Positions 34,795 through 46,100 of a DNA stretch of 64,000 bases are shown here, piece by piece. Positions within the stretch are counted from its first letter, which is position 1. Every line of letters begins with the position of its first letter. The position numbers and the translations under genes were made by a program. The notes below the pieces were generated by a model. That model was not told the origin of the DNA. It searched no databases and saw only the letters and a program-made list of their open reading frames with translations. The DNA comes from Bilabrum cf. latius (Eukaryota > Bigyra: Bicosoecida > Bigyra > Bicosoecida), in the NCBI GenBank assembly GCA_965178125.1, contig OZ237750.1, positions 124,001-188,000 of the forward strand. Reading direction: 5' to 3'.

Positions 34795-36190
34795 CCGAGC
34801 CAATCAAGGCTGTCGAGCCGAGCCAGCGCAAGGCCAGTTTGTAGCCGAGCCGATCCAGACAAGCAGCGATCCGGCGACCAGCTGCACCGCGAGGCCCTCA
34901 AGCCGAGCCAGCACGAGGACATAATGTGGCCGAGCCAATGAAGGCAAGCAGCGATCCGGCGATCAGCTGCACTGCGAGGCCCTCGAGTCAAGCCAGCACG
35001 AGGCCAGTTTGTGGCCCAGCCAATCAAGGCAAGTAGCGATCCGGCGATCAGCTGCACTGCGAGGCCCTCGAGCCGAGCCAGCGCAAGGCCAGTATGTGGC
35101 CGAGCCAATCAAGGCAAGCAGCGATCCGGCGATCAGCTGCACTGCGAGGCTATCGAGCGGAGCCAGCACGAGGCCGGTATGTGGCCGAGCCAATCAAGGC
35201 TAGCAGCGATCCGGCGATCAGCTGCACTGCGAGGCTATCGAGCCGAACCAGCGCAAGGCCAGTATGTGGCCGAGCCAATCAAGGCAAGCAGCGATCCGGC
35301 GATCAGCTGCACCGCGAGGCCCTCGAGTCGAGCCAGCACGATGCCAGTATGTGACCGAGCCAATCAAGGCAGGCAGCGATCCGGCGATCAGCTGCACTGC
35401 GAGGCTATCGAGCCGAACCAGCGCAAGGCCAGTTTGTGGCCGAGCCAATCAAGGCAAGCAGCGATCCGGCGATCAGCTGCACCGCGAGGCCCTCGAGTCG
35501 AGCCAGCACGATGCCAGTATGTGACCGAGCCAATCAAGGCAGGCAGCGATCCGGCGATCAGCTGCACTGCGAGGCTATCGAGCCGAGCCAGCACGAGGCC
35601 AGTATGTGGCCGAGCCAATCAAGGCTAGCAGCGATCCGGCGATCAGCTGCACCGCGAGGCCCTCGAGTCAAGCCAGCGCGAGGCCAGTATGTGACCGAGC
35701 CAATGAAGGCAAGCAGCGATCCGGCGATCAGCTGCACTGCGAGGCTATCGAGCCGAGCCAGCGCAAGGCCAGTTTGTGGCCGAGCCAATCAAGGCTAGCA
35801 GCGATCCGGCGATCAGCTGCACTGCGAGGCTATCGAGCCGAGCCAGCGCAAGGCCAGTTTGTGGCCGAGCCAATGAAGGCAGGCAGCGATCCGGCGATCA
35901 GCTGCACTTCGAGGCTATCGAGCGGAGCCAGCGCAAGGCCAGTTTGTGGCCGAGCCAATGAAGGCAGGCAGCGATCCGGCGATCAGCTGCACGGCGAGGG
36001 TCTCAAGCCGAGCCAGCGCGAGGCCAGTATGTGGCCGAGCCAATCAAGGCAAGCAGCGATCCGGCGATCAGCTGCACGGCGAGGCTCTCAAGCCGAGCCA
36101 GCACGAGGCCAGTATGTGGCCGAGCCAATCAAGGCAAGCAGCGATCCGGTGATCCGCTGCACTACGAGGCCCTCGAGCCGCGCATATAGC
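34795..36190 (+). repeat. 85-bp tandem array (~16 copies)
   Basis: The unit includes gcgatccggcgatcagctgc, actgcgaggc, cctcgagccgagccagc and gtggccgagccaatcaaggc; the period is 85 bp. Because 85 is not a multiple of three, long open frames across it on both strands are by-products of the period. Units vary at a few positions (gccctcgagc versus gctatcgagc). Satellite-like, non-coding. Confidence 0.88.
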
Positions 36191-36229
36191 GAAGCCCGGA
36201 GACCGGTGCGCTGGCGTGGTAAGTCCGGG

Positions 36230-37190
36230 CCCGCAGACTTATGACGTCCGTGTTCGTCAACGAATATCATGGATCTGAGGAAGGAGCATCGCTCGTCGCA
36301 TTTATCTGCGTGAGCGGGGGCGGATGCCGTCGGGGTAGCCGAGAGGCATCCTGGGGTGCATACGGCGATGCCCCAAAGGCTAAGCCAGTCCCACAGCGCT
36401 GTGATAGGCGTGTTTGCCAACAACTATCATCAAGCGTAAGACGGAGCATATAGCTTCGCGTCCAACCGCGTGAGCGGGGGCGGATGCCATCGGAGAAGCC
36501 GAGAGGCATCCTGGGGTGCATACGGCGATGCCCCAAAGGCTAAGCCAGTCCCACAGCGCTGTGATAGGCGTGTTTGCCAACAACTACCCTCAAGCGTAAG
36601 ACGGAGCATATAGCTTCGCGTCCAACCGCGTGAGCGGGGGCGGATGCAGTCGGCGAAACCGAAAGGCATCCTGGGGCGCTACGGCGATGCCCCAAAGGCT
36701 AAGCTAGTCCCACAGCGCTGTGATAGGCGTGTTCGTCAACAACTATCATCAAGCGTAAGACGGAGCATATAGCTTCGCGTCCAACCGCGTGAGCGGATGC
36801 CAGGGCCCATCGGAGAAGCCGAGAGGCATCCTGGGGTGCATACGGCGATGCCCCAAAGGCTAAGCCAGTCCCACAGCGCTGTGATAGGCGTGTTCGTCAA
36901 CGACTATCATCAAGCGTAAGACGGGGCATATGGCTTCGCGTCCAACCGCGTGAGCGGGGGCGGATGCAGTCGGCGAAACCGAAAGGCATCCTGGGGTGCT
37001 ACGGCGATGCCCGAAAGGCAAAGCTAGTCCCACAGCGCTGTGATAGGCGTGTTCGTCAACGACTATCATCAAGCGTAAGATGGAGCATATGGCTTCGCGT
37101 CCAACCGCGTGAGCGGATGCCAGGGCCCATCGGCGAAACCGAAAGGCAGCCTGGGGCGCATACGGCGAAGCCCCAGGGAAAACCAACAGG
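36230..37190 (+). repeat. 160-bp tandem array (~6 copies)
   Basis: The unit includes gtgataggcgtgttcgtcaa, catcaagcgtaagacggagc, cgcgtccaaccgcgtgagcg and gaggcatcctggggtgcata. The full period is 160 bp; some units carry small deletions (for example around 36795 and 37120). Non-coding. Confidence 0.85.
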
Positions 37191-37372
37191 AAGGGAGTAC
37201 CTTAAAGGTAAACCAAAGAGGTAGGCCAGGCTATCCACACGGGAGCGGCCCCACACGAACCGGAAAGCCAGCCAGGTGGCTGAACGGACACTACACAGCA
37301 ACAACACACAGCCCCTCCCGCAGGGAGATAAAGAACACAATAAGGAGCCGCTGAGAGAGGCAAGAAGATAAT
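37191..37372. other. Unique spacer after the 160-bp array
   Basis: Non-coding stretch with purine-rich text (gggagataaagaacacaataaggagccgctgagagaggcaagaagata in parts) leading straight into the second 166-bp repeat. It could be the 3' end of a retroelement-like transcript, but no reverse transcriptase is present. Confidence 0.35.
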
Positions 37373-37538
37373 CGGATTAGATCAACCGATCTGGTCCAAT
37401 TGTCTTGCTAGGAAGCTCTCACTTGGTACTATTGTATGCTTCTTTGCTATTATTTGTGAGTGCCGGTGAGCCGAGCTCCCCGGTATAGTTACGTGCACTT
37501 TAGTGCGCTAGAATGAGGTATAACTAGAAGTGATTGCA
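37373..37538 (+). repeat. 166-bp direct repeat, copy 2
   Basis: Identical by eye to 33808-33973. The two copies enclose 3399 bp that contain no open gene. It ends 35 bp before the transposase ATG. Confidence 0.9.
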
Positions 37539-37573
37539 AACGTGTAGGCCTTAAAATGGAAGCTACGTAGTCT

Positions 37574-40500
37574 ATGCTACCGTCTGCACGTGAAAGTGAT
37601 GGCGAGAATAGGAGAAAAGATCAATATCATCCGTTTTTCACCTTGGTTCAGTCTGAATCAAGAGCCAGAATCAAGTCAAAGGGTGGGAGACGCAGACCCC
37701 CAGATCTAAAGTCCAGTCAAGGGCAACCGAAACGCCGTCGAACTTAGACCAGCGTCAGTACAGTGAAGGGGAAAGATCGCGAAAAGTTGATTCGCCAACG
37801 TAGGCAAGCGCTGGAAACCATGAAAAGAAACCTCGTGAAGCATCCACTTGGAAAAACCATGTTCGAGGCGTCCCTACAATCGAGACAGGATGACTTTCTA
37901 ATGGATTCTAAAGTTTACTGCATGGGCTGTGGGAAATGTATCACTGCGTTGCGATGGGCAGCTGCAAAGAGTCACCTGGTTAGTACGCACGGTGGAGAAC
38001 GTGTAGATGCTGGACTTGATCCAAGCGTCGTGCACGGTGACATTCTGCTTGCTGAACAGCAGCGTTTTGGTGGGCCACGTGCAATTGCTGAAATAATTGA
38101 GGGTACCCGTGTGTCAGAATCCGCCGCCGGTGCAACGGTGCAGGACAAGCATGAACTACGAAGGACAGGCCGGCTTGCAGTAGCGCTTGCCAAGCAATCT
38201 CAGTAGCAAAGAGAACCCCAGACAGCGATAGGGCGGTTACTACCCGCCGAACCGTTAGACGCTGAAGCCTTCCGTGCTGTAGGCGCTCGATCCTTGATTT
38301 CCATGCTTCGTGGATATGGGATGAGTGTTGACCACATCAAGGTTGTACTCAGTGACAGGTTCAGGTCCATGACCAGGAGATTGAGACCAGCAACAGGATA
38401 CACTGAGTATCATGTGAAGCAGGCATGTGATAGCCCCCAAGGCTTAATTGATGCGATTCTGCTTCGCCTGCGAGACATCATTGACATGGAGCGGCAGGCT
38501 GGGCGACCAGTTCGCGCTGGCATTTTGCATGATGAGTCCAAATTCTACGCGGGAAAATTAACATTTGTTATGCTTCGAGGATCATGGTCAATAGACAAAG
38601 GTGGGCCATACCTCATAGGATACGATGTGACGTCGTAGTCGGTCGATTCGAACTATGTTGCTGACCTGCTCGTGGCTGTGATTTCTCGCTTGTGCAAGAT
38701 GACTACGCTGTCCCTCAAGCATATTTGCATGCTTGTATCAGATAATGCTAGTTATGCATAGTTGGGGTCCTCTTTGGTTCAGAAGAAATTCGAAGAGGCA
38801 TGGGGGCGGCTCGCACCAGGTATGCCTCTGGAGTGCAACGGGTTCATGGTTGGACAGTGTCTGTCGCACGGTTTGAACCTCGTTGATTCGGTCATCCTAA
38901 AGGCTGAAGTTGGACAGACATCGGATGGCAATGCATGCACGCTCAGTGGCCTGGTCAGGGCAATTTCCAATGCGCGATCGAGAAGTACTGATGCAAGTGA
39001 TGAGCTGGCGGCTGTTGTGAAGGAGGCCTTCGGCTAGGCTGCGGCAGGAGACGACGAGTTTCCGATTAAGGATGCGAAGGCCATTCTGTACGCCAACGAA
39101 ACAAGGTGGGAAACCGGCAGTAGAGCTGTGGTAGCTTTCTGTCATCGTATGATTGGAGCGAAGGTGGTCGCCCTCGCCGAATTGCAGAACTCGAAATCGA
39201 ACTGGCATGCCCTCGCACAGCGGATCCTGAGTGAATTACCGGCTGGAGGTGGTAACAGGCTAGATATTCGGTATATTAATGCTGTGTGCAGGACCGTTGC
39301 CCCTATTTTGAGAATAGTCTCTGCAGCCATCCAGGCATCACAGGCCCAACAGAGCTTCCGATCTCAACACGTGGAAACCATGTTGCACGTTCGGCGCGTG
39401 CTATCAACGTTTGTACAGAGGAATGGGTATGCCTATGTTGCAAGTAATGGTGTGATGGGCTTTGCAGCTGCTGTTGAGGCCGATGCAGGTGCTGCTGAGG
39501 CCGGAGCAGGTGCTGCTGAGGCCGGGGCAGGTGCTGCTGAGGCCGGGGCAGGTGCTGCTGAGGCCGGGGCAGGTGCTGCTGAGGCCGGGGCAGGTGCTGC
39601 CGAGGCCGGGGCAGGTGCTGCTGAGGCCGGGGCAGGTGCTGCCGAGGCCGAGGCAGGTGCTGCTGAGGCCGGGGCAGGTGCTGCCGAGGCCGGGGCAGGT
39701 GCTGCTGAGGCCGGGGCAGGTGCTGCTGAGGCCGGGGCAGGTGCTGCTGAGGCCGGAGCAGGTGCTGCTGAGGCCGGGGCAGGTGCTGCCGAGGCCGGGG
39801 CAGGTGCTGCTGAGGCCGGGGCAGGTGCTGCTGAGGCCGGGGCAGGTGCTGCTGAGGCCGGGGCAGGTGCTGCTGAGGCCGGGGCAGGTGCTGCTGAGGC
39901 TGGTGTCCGCACTGATAGCGCTATGGTCGATGACACAGGAACTGCGATAGCGCGTTTAAGTCCAGTGAATACGAGCCTCTGGCATGATGTTGTGGATGCA
40001 TGCGCTGCAGAGGGCGGAGGAGCCGGACTGGAACAAGCTCACCGGGAGCTGATATACACCTACCTACATCCTGCTCTCGTGCTTGCGTTTTAGAAGTATG
40101 ATGAGCGGCTTGGTAGGATGCACAGCCTATTGGATCTCATCCGGCTGCTTGACCACAGGCAAAGTAAGGCCGTCCGCGAGTCCGTGCTCTCAATGGTCCC
40201 GAGGTTGAGCAGGGTAGTCGGCACGTCGTTTGCTGAGCGGAGATTCGCAGGGTCACTACAGGACTTGGACATGGAATGGATCAAGTTCCTGACGCATGAT
40301 GTGTCAATAGTTGCTGCAATTAATGCAGCTTAGGGCATTGACCCGCTTGAATTTTGGATGGGAGCTCCGGGTCACTGCAGACAGATGCAAGCGCTTGCTG
40401 CAGAACTTCGAGCCGCTTGTCTGTCCCAGGCAGGCGTTGAGTCGGTGTTCTCGATTGCAAGCAATTTGTAGAACACTCGTGCTGCATGTGAGCATCCGGA

Positions 40501-40843
40501 CACGTTCGTCTCGAGAGTGATTGCTAGCCATGCAAAGTCGTACTTGATGGAGGTGGCGCAGGCATGCACAGTCAAGATGGACGAGATAGACGCCTCTGCG
40601 ATAGCTGCGTTGGATGCCGCTGGCTCTGAAGGCTAGAGCAAGCAAGCACACTCTGGTGCTGGACATAGTGCCGCCGAGTTGCAGTAGAGCAGAGTGGGGC
40701 AGTCAAATGTGTTGCAGCCTGGTTCAAGTGGCAGCGGCAGCAGCAGTGCCAGTAGCGCCGTCAGTAGCAGCGCCAGTATCAGCTCCAGCAGCAGAAGCAG
40801 TGCAAGTCTAGGCTCCCGAAGTTCTGGAGTAGGTCTCTCAACC
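37574..40843 (+). CDS. hAT-type transposase with BED-like zinc finger
   Basis: One frame, 1089 residues, ATG 37574 to TAA 40841, only if ten TAGs are sense (37745, 38204, 38636, 38759, 39035, 40091, 40331, ~40469, 40634, 40685). Parts in order: a basic N-terminus; a BED-like finger (YCMGCGKC...KSHLVSTHGG); an RNase-H-like core with HDESKFYAGKLTFVMLRGSW, LLVAVISRLCKMTTLSLKHI, MLVSDNASYAQ and a CLSHGLNLVDSV block; then a hAT C-terminal dimerisation region (PLEFWMGAPGHCRQMQALAA, QAGVESVFSIASNL). A seven-residue Gly/Ala/Glu repeat has expanded in the middle (39480-39905). The Ser-rich tail is unusual. I did not find terminal inverted repeats or an 8-bp target duplication. The intact frame suggests recent activity or domestication. 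Confidence 0.8.
37574..40843 (+). mobile_element. hAT DNA transposon (boundaries unknown)
   Basis: The transposase frame marks a class II element. Its ends were not located: no convincing CAGNG-type terminal inverted repeat pair was found by eye in the flanks. The 166-bp repeat immediately upstream and the GH94 fragment downstream bound the possible extent. Confidence 0.6.
39480..39905 (+). repeat. 21-bp coding minisatellite in the transposase
   Basis: About 20 units of gcaggtgctgctgaggccgg plus one base, encoding AGAAEAG-type heptads. Units differ by single third-position changes (gct/gcc, gga/ggg). The opposite strand is also open (Ala/Pro/Ser repeat), which is a shadow. Confidence 0.9.
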
Positions 40844-41160
40844 TAAAAATGGAGCACAATGGCATCAGCAGTCACGCCGTGCTGCCCATAGCGGGGAACT
40901 GAGCTATAGGGGCCTCCAAGTAAGGTGTAGTTTCGAAAACCAGATTTTGTGTAGAAAGACTGAAAACTGATGTATATATACAAGTGAAAATACGTGATCC
41001 GATCCTTCTCTGCAGTGTAGAAATCTCCAGGTCTGCTGAGGGCTGGATCTAGAGAGCAAGGCACTGGCAGGCACCGCTTCCTCCTCATCCTCATCCTCAT
41101 CCTCATCCTCATCCTCATCCTCATCCTCATCCTTATCCTCATCCCCACCCCCATCCTCAG
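40844..41160. other. Region between transposase and GH94 fragment
   Basis: 317 bp. It ends with a hexanucleotide microsatellite (tcatcc)n at about 41080-41150, followed by an acceptor-like ctcag at 41156-41160. It may be the intron preceding the GH94 exon. No upstream exon was found. Confidence 0.45.
41080..41150 (+). repeat. (TCATCC)n microsatellite
   Basis: About 11 hexamer units of tcatcc with one interruption (ttatcc), then ccaccc. Probably intronic or junctional. Confidence 0.9.
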
Positions 41161-42526
41161 GACCAGAGCAGCTCAGCTGGGTGGCCCGAGAGACCGAGTG
41201 GCACACCTACATGCTCCGGTCCGGCGTGACTGCAGACACATTCTGGGGCGAAAGGGTGCTCAACCAGAACGGCAACTACCTGTACGTGGACCAGGTGAAT
41301 GCGGCGGAAAGGGATCCTCTGGCTCTGGGACACGTGATGCCGCTCATCCTGCAAGCCGGTGGGAGCAGCAGCAGCAACGCGACCACTGCACAAACTGGCG
41401 ATGGCGTAACCCTGCGCAGCGCAGACATCACGGCCAGTGCAGTGCGCCTGGCTCTCAAGACAAGGCAGCCGGACGGACACATGCCCTGGGGATTGCGAGC
41501 GTTTAGCAAGCTCGACGACGATCACCCCACCGGTGACCTGGAGCTAATGACGCTGCTCACAGGCACACAGCTCACCCTTGCCACTCAGAACACGAGCTGG
41601 TTGGATGCACAAAACACTGACGTTGCCGGCCGCACCATGTCGGTGGGTCACGGTCTCATGGCAGCCGCCGAGTACGCCATGCGGAACGTGCCTGCTGGCC
41701 CCCACGGACTCATGCGGGTGCTAAGAGGCGACTGGAGCGACGGAATCTTTACCTGCTGCGCCGACAAGTACGCCCCATACACGGCAGAGCTCGGCGAATC
41801 TGCCCTCAACGCCGCCATCGCGGCCTATATCATGCCGCGTTGGGCAGATGCTATGCGACTGTGGGGCAAGGAGGGCTCCGAACAGGCCGCACTTGAGGCC
41901 GAGGAGTTCGGGAGGAACCAGACGATGGCTCTGCAGCGGCAGCATCGGGGCGGCTGGTTCCCTCGAGGCTGGAAGGGACCCGCCGAGGAGGACTTGTGCG
42001 GGGACGGCAGCCGGGATGGCGACCTGTGGGCGCACGTGCAGAACTTCGCCATGATGGCAGGCGTAGTGCCCGGTGGGGAGCTGAAGGTCCGTGCACTGGC
42101 GTGCAGGATTAAGCGGCTGGTCTTGGGTCCCTCGAAGATCGGATCGCCGAACACCGGGCCCAAGCCTCTCGGTGATGGCGGCACGAGCGATGCGGGGGGT
42201 GTGTGGCCGGCGACGAACCTTTGGCTGATCACTGGCCTGGGCCAGCAGGGCCTTGAGAACAGGCCTGGGATGAGTGGGTGAGGGGGTCCATGCAGCGGCA
42301 CGCTGATAAATATATCCGGATCTTCCCAAGCGTGTGCTACGGTGTGGCCTCCTGGTCCGACGTGCTCGATTCGTACCATAGCGAGCACGAGGGCCTGGCT
42401 CGGTGCCACCGGGTCGATCCAGATCTGGATTCGACTGAGGCTGGGGGTGGGGGTGGACCTGGGGATGGGTCTGCAGGTGCACGGACAGTTGCAGCAAGAA
42501 TGGACGAGTGGGGCTGTAAATGGTGA
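41161..42526 (+). pseudogene. GH94-like (cellobiose-phosphorylase-type) fragment, 5'-truncated and frameshifted
   Basis: Frame 1 (41161-42281) begins after an acceptor-like site with QLSWVARETEWHTYMLRSGV and shows GH94-type blocks: FWGERVLNQNGNYLYVDQ, NAAERDPLALGHVMPLIL, VLRGDWSDGIFTCC, GGWFPRGWKG and WAHVQNFAMMAGVV. It meets TGA at 42279. The family's C-terminal part continues in another frame from about 42263: WDEWVRGSMQRHADKYIRIF then PSVCYGVASW, ending TGA 42524. A one-base deletion near 42262 would explain the break; an assembly error is equally possible. The N-terminal half of the family is missing and there is no start. It lies beside a transposon. GH94 enzymes phosphorolyse or transfer beta-glucosides. 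Confidence 0.6.
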
Positions 42527-43190
42527 GTCTACGGATTTCTCTCGGGACTGTACAGCCGGAGCACTTTCAGTACCCATATTTCTTGACATTTAGTATTTGT
42601 CCTTGTGAGACGCAGATGCTTTCCATATATGTAGGCGCTTAATATTTTGCTTAGATAGCGCCGTATTCCGCGATCATTTGAGCATCTTCTTCCATGTGAT
42701 ACCATCAGCACATCTCTTTATATATTCTAAGTTGAATTCAGCTTCAATTTGCCGTGTGTTGCTACTGCTATAGCACTTTTTTGCTTGAAGGGGGTGGACG
42801 CTCGCGAGCACCAGGATTTCCACCGAGGTGATGACCCCCTCATCCACCCCCCGCCGTCTCTCCCCCCGTCCTCCAATCCGTCCCCACTGGCACCCCCCTC
42901 GCGGGGGTCTGAATGAGCACAGTTTGATCTCTGGTTTCTAATCAATTGAGCCCACACGCAATACTCAGCATTAGTGGTTCAAAAGTCGTGATCAGGTCAT
43001 TAAAACTGATAATCTAAAGCATCAACTAACTTAACTTCTGCAATCCTCCCTACTTGAAGCAATGCGGGGTGTTTTTCGTGAGTCGTGATACTGACTTCCT
43101 TCCCCAAACAACAGCCTGCTTTACGGCACAATCAGCAATGAATGACTGCATCAATAAATAATGCTGACATCGGAATTATAGTGGGAAATC
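42527..43190. other. Intergenic region before the EGF-repeat gene
   Basis: 664 bp. A GC-rich block at about 42790-42905 (ggggtggacgctcgcgagca, cccctcgcgggggtc) sits in an AT-rich background. No open gene or RNA was recognised. Probable promoter of the gene at 43191. Confidence 0.4.
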
Positions 43191-46100
43191 ATGCCCTTTG
43201 CCCCCCTAGCAGTCGCACTTGCCCTTGCTGCTGGGGGCAGCCACGGCTCGCAGCTCAACATTCCAGTTGGGCAAGGGGTCACGGCGGCAATGTCTACGTA
43301 TACATACGTGGGAGGAGATTCGGACGAGATTATCTTCCCAGCAACGGATGCACTCGGCTCGAATGCCTGGCTGCTTGACTGCACGGCCAGCCCGCCAGCT
43401 TCGGTAAACCTTGGAGGCGCGCCAGAGAGCGATGATGACTCCAGTCCATTTGCGAGACGAGTCTATGGCTTTAAATTTGACAGCGTTTTGTACTCCATAT
43501 AGGCCGAGGACGACCCAATCTCGATCCTGAAGCATGCCAAGGACGGTCAGGGCGGATACAGTGCCACTGTGGTTGCAACCATGCCAGCAGCTGACTTCGG
43601 CACTCGCGGCCCGACTAGGACTCCCGTCGTCACAGCGGGCACGGTGTTCATCGAGGGATCAGGAGTAGTCACTAAGTTTGACGGCACAACTTGGGCCATC
43701 ACGACGGCCTTCGGCGAGGCTAGCTCCCTGAGGAAGATTCCCGGGCAGAGCCTGGACAGCGACCCCACCGTGGTCTACTCGAGCAGCAGCGACCTCATTC
43801 GCATAGATGGCCAGGGAAATGTGGTTTTCTTCAAGAATGAGACGTCCTCCCTCCTTCGCGAGGGTTTAGTAGCCAATGGTCACGTCTTCTACACCGTGCG
43901 GTCCACCCTCTTCAAGGTCAACGTGGCGACCGGGACCACCACCAACGCCAGCCTGGCTGAAGTCGCCGGGGAATCTCCATCCTTCCGATAGTATGCCATG
44001 GTGGGCTCTACTATTGTGTATTCTGACCGCAACAGCGTCCTCTACGCCATACCCACCTCAACGATGGAGGCCCGAGTCATCCCTAAGGTCTCCGTCCCGG
44101 GCACTGACGAGGACATGCAGACTCTTCTTGACATGGCCAGCGTGGGCCAGTCATTGTTCGTTCTAGGCCGGGCCGGCGACAGCGAGCACCTCTGGGAGTA
44201 CGACTTCTCGACGGAGGACACGCCAACCCCGGTGCACATCTCGGAATCGAGTGGGCAACTACGAGGGCAGGGAGAAATGCACCACTGCAGCGACTACCTG
44301 TCAAGGGTGGTGAGGAACTCAACGTCCCGGGAGTTCCTCTGGTAGCACATCGCCATCAATTCGGATGGCACTGCCGACGATGATGCTTCAGCATGCGAAC
44401 CCAACCCGTGCAAAAATGATGCTTCTTGCACTGTCGACGGAGCGGGCTTCGAATGCGAGTGCTCGACCGGATTCTCCGGGGACACATGCGACACCGTGGT
44501 AGACACCTCTCCGTGCGCAAGCACGGACTGCGAGGAGGGCATCTGCGTGGCCTCGGGTGAGGGCGACCAGGCCACCGCCAAGTGCAGCTGCAACCCCGGA
44601 TGGACCCTCGGCAGCACCCAGGCGTGCTCCGAAGAGTTGCCTACGGATGCACCCCCTACCTGCACTGACGGCATCAAGAACGGCGATGAGACCGGAGCTG
44701 ACTGCGGAACGGACTCTGGCGAATGCAGCCTCTGCAGCTCCGGCATGGCCTGCCTGGCGTCCTCAAACTGCGCGGGCGACCTAGTATGCGCCGAAGAAGA
44801 CCTCGTCTGCGCGCCTGCAGAGCAGGCGGCGGGCGTGTACACGGAGGTGGAAGGTCTGGAGCTCGAGGGCGTGTCTGCCTCTCAGTTCAACGGGGCGCTG
44901 CGCGAGTCCTTCGAGTCGTCCGTGAAGGAAAACACCGGGGCAGAGGAGGTGGCCGTGACAGGAGTGGAGGATGTGGCAGCCGCTGGCGTGGGCGGCGACC
45001 AGCGCAGGGCACGCGCGTTGCAGTCCTCCAAGCCCTCTATCTCCATCTCGTTCTCTCTAAGGTTCGCCGAGGGGACCGACACCAACAGCACCGCAAGCAA
45101 AGTGGACAAGTACGTCCGAGGCACCCCCGAGGCGGGCGGCAATGGACTCCTGGACGACCTCCGGGCTGCAGTGCCCTCCCTCGCCAGCGCCATCCAGGTG
45201 AATACCGAGGCCATGAAGACATCCGTGGAGGTGCTGGACGAGCCTAGGAGCACGCTTGAAGCCGAAAATAGCGATTCTTGCGCTGACGTAGATTGCGGCG
45301 AAGGCCGATGCGCGGCCAATCCTGACGCAGCCACCAGATACGAATGCCAGTGCAACGATGGCTGGGGACTCGATGAGAAGGGATCCTGCTCTGTCGAGGA
45401 GACGAACGATCCATGCACTGAGGTAGATTGCGGCGAAGGCCGATGCGCGGCCAATCCTGACGCAGCCACCGGATACGAATGCCAGTGCAACGATGGCTGG
45501 GGACTCGATGAGAAGGGATCCTGCTCTGTCGAGGAGACGAACGATCCATGCACTGAGGTAGATTGCGGCGAAGGCCGATGCGCGGCCAATCCTGACGCAG
45601 CCACCGGATACGAATGCCAGTGCAACGATGGCTGGGGACTCGATGAGAAGGGATCCTGCTCTGTCGAGGAGACGAACGATCCATGCACTGTGGCAGATTG
45701 CGGCGAAGGCCGATGCGCGGCCAATCCTGACGCAGCCACCGGATACGAATGCCAGTGCAACGATGGCTGGGGACTCGATGAGAAGGGATCCTGCTCTGTC
45801 GAGGAGACGAACGATCCATGCACTGAGGTAGATTGCGGCGAAGGCCGATGCGCGGCCAATCCTGACGCAGCCACCGGATACGAATGCCAGTGCAACGATG
45901 GCTGGGGACTCGATGAGAAGGGATCCTGCTCTGTCGAGGAGACGAACGATCCATGCACTGAGGTAGATTGCGGCGAAGGCCGATGCGCGGCCAATCCTGA
46001 CGCAGCCACCGGATACGAATGCCAGTGCAACGATGGCTGGGGACTCGATGAGAAGGGATCCTGCTCTGTCGAGGAGACGAACGATCCATGCACTGAGGTA

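Noticed and set aside
34750-36250. Many 60-210-codon frames in the 85-bp array on both strands
   Set aside because: The repeat period (85) is not a multiple of three and the frames cycle with the repeat; no domain, start context or conservation is seen.
33594-37538. CRISPR-like array
   Set aside because: Units are contiguous tandem repeats without unique spacers, and the DNA is eukaryotic.
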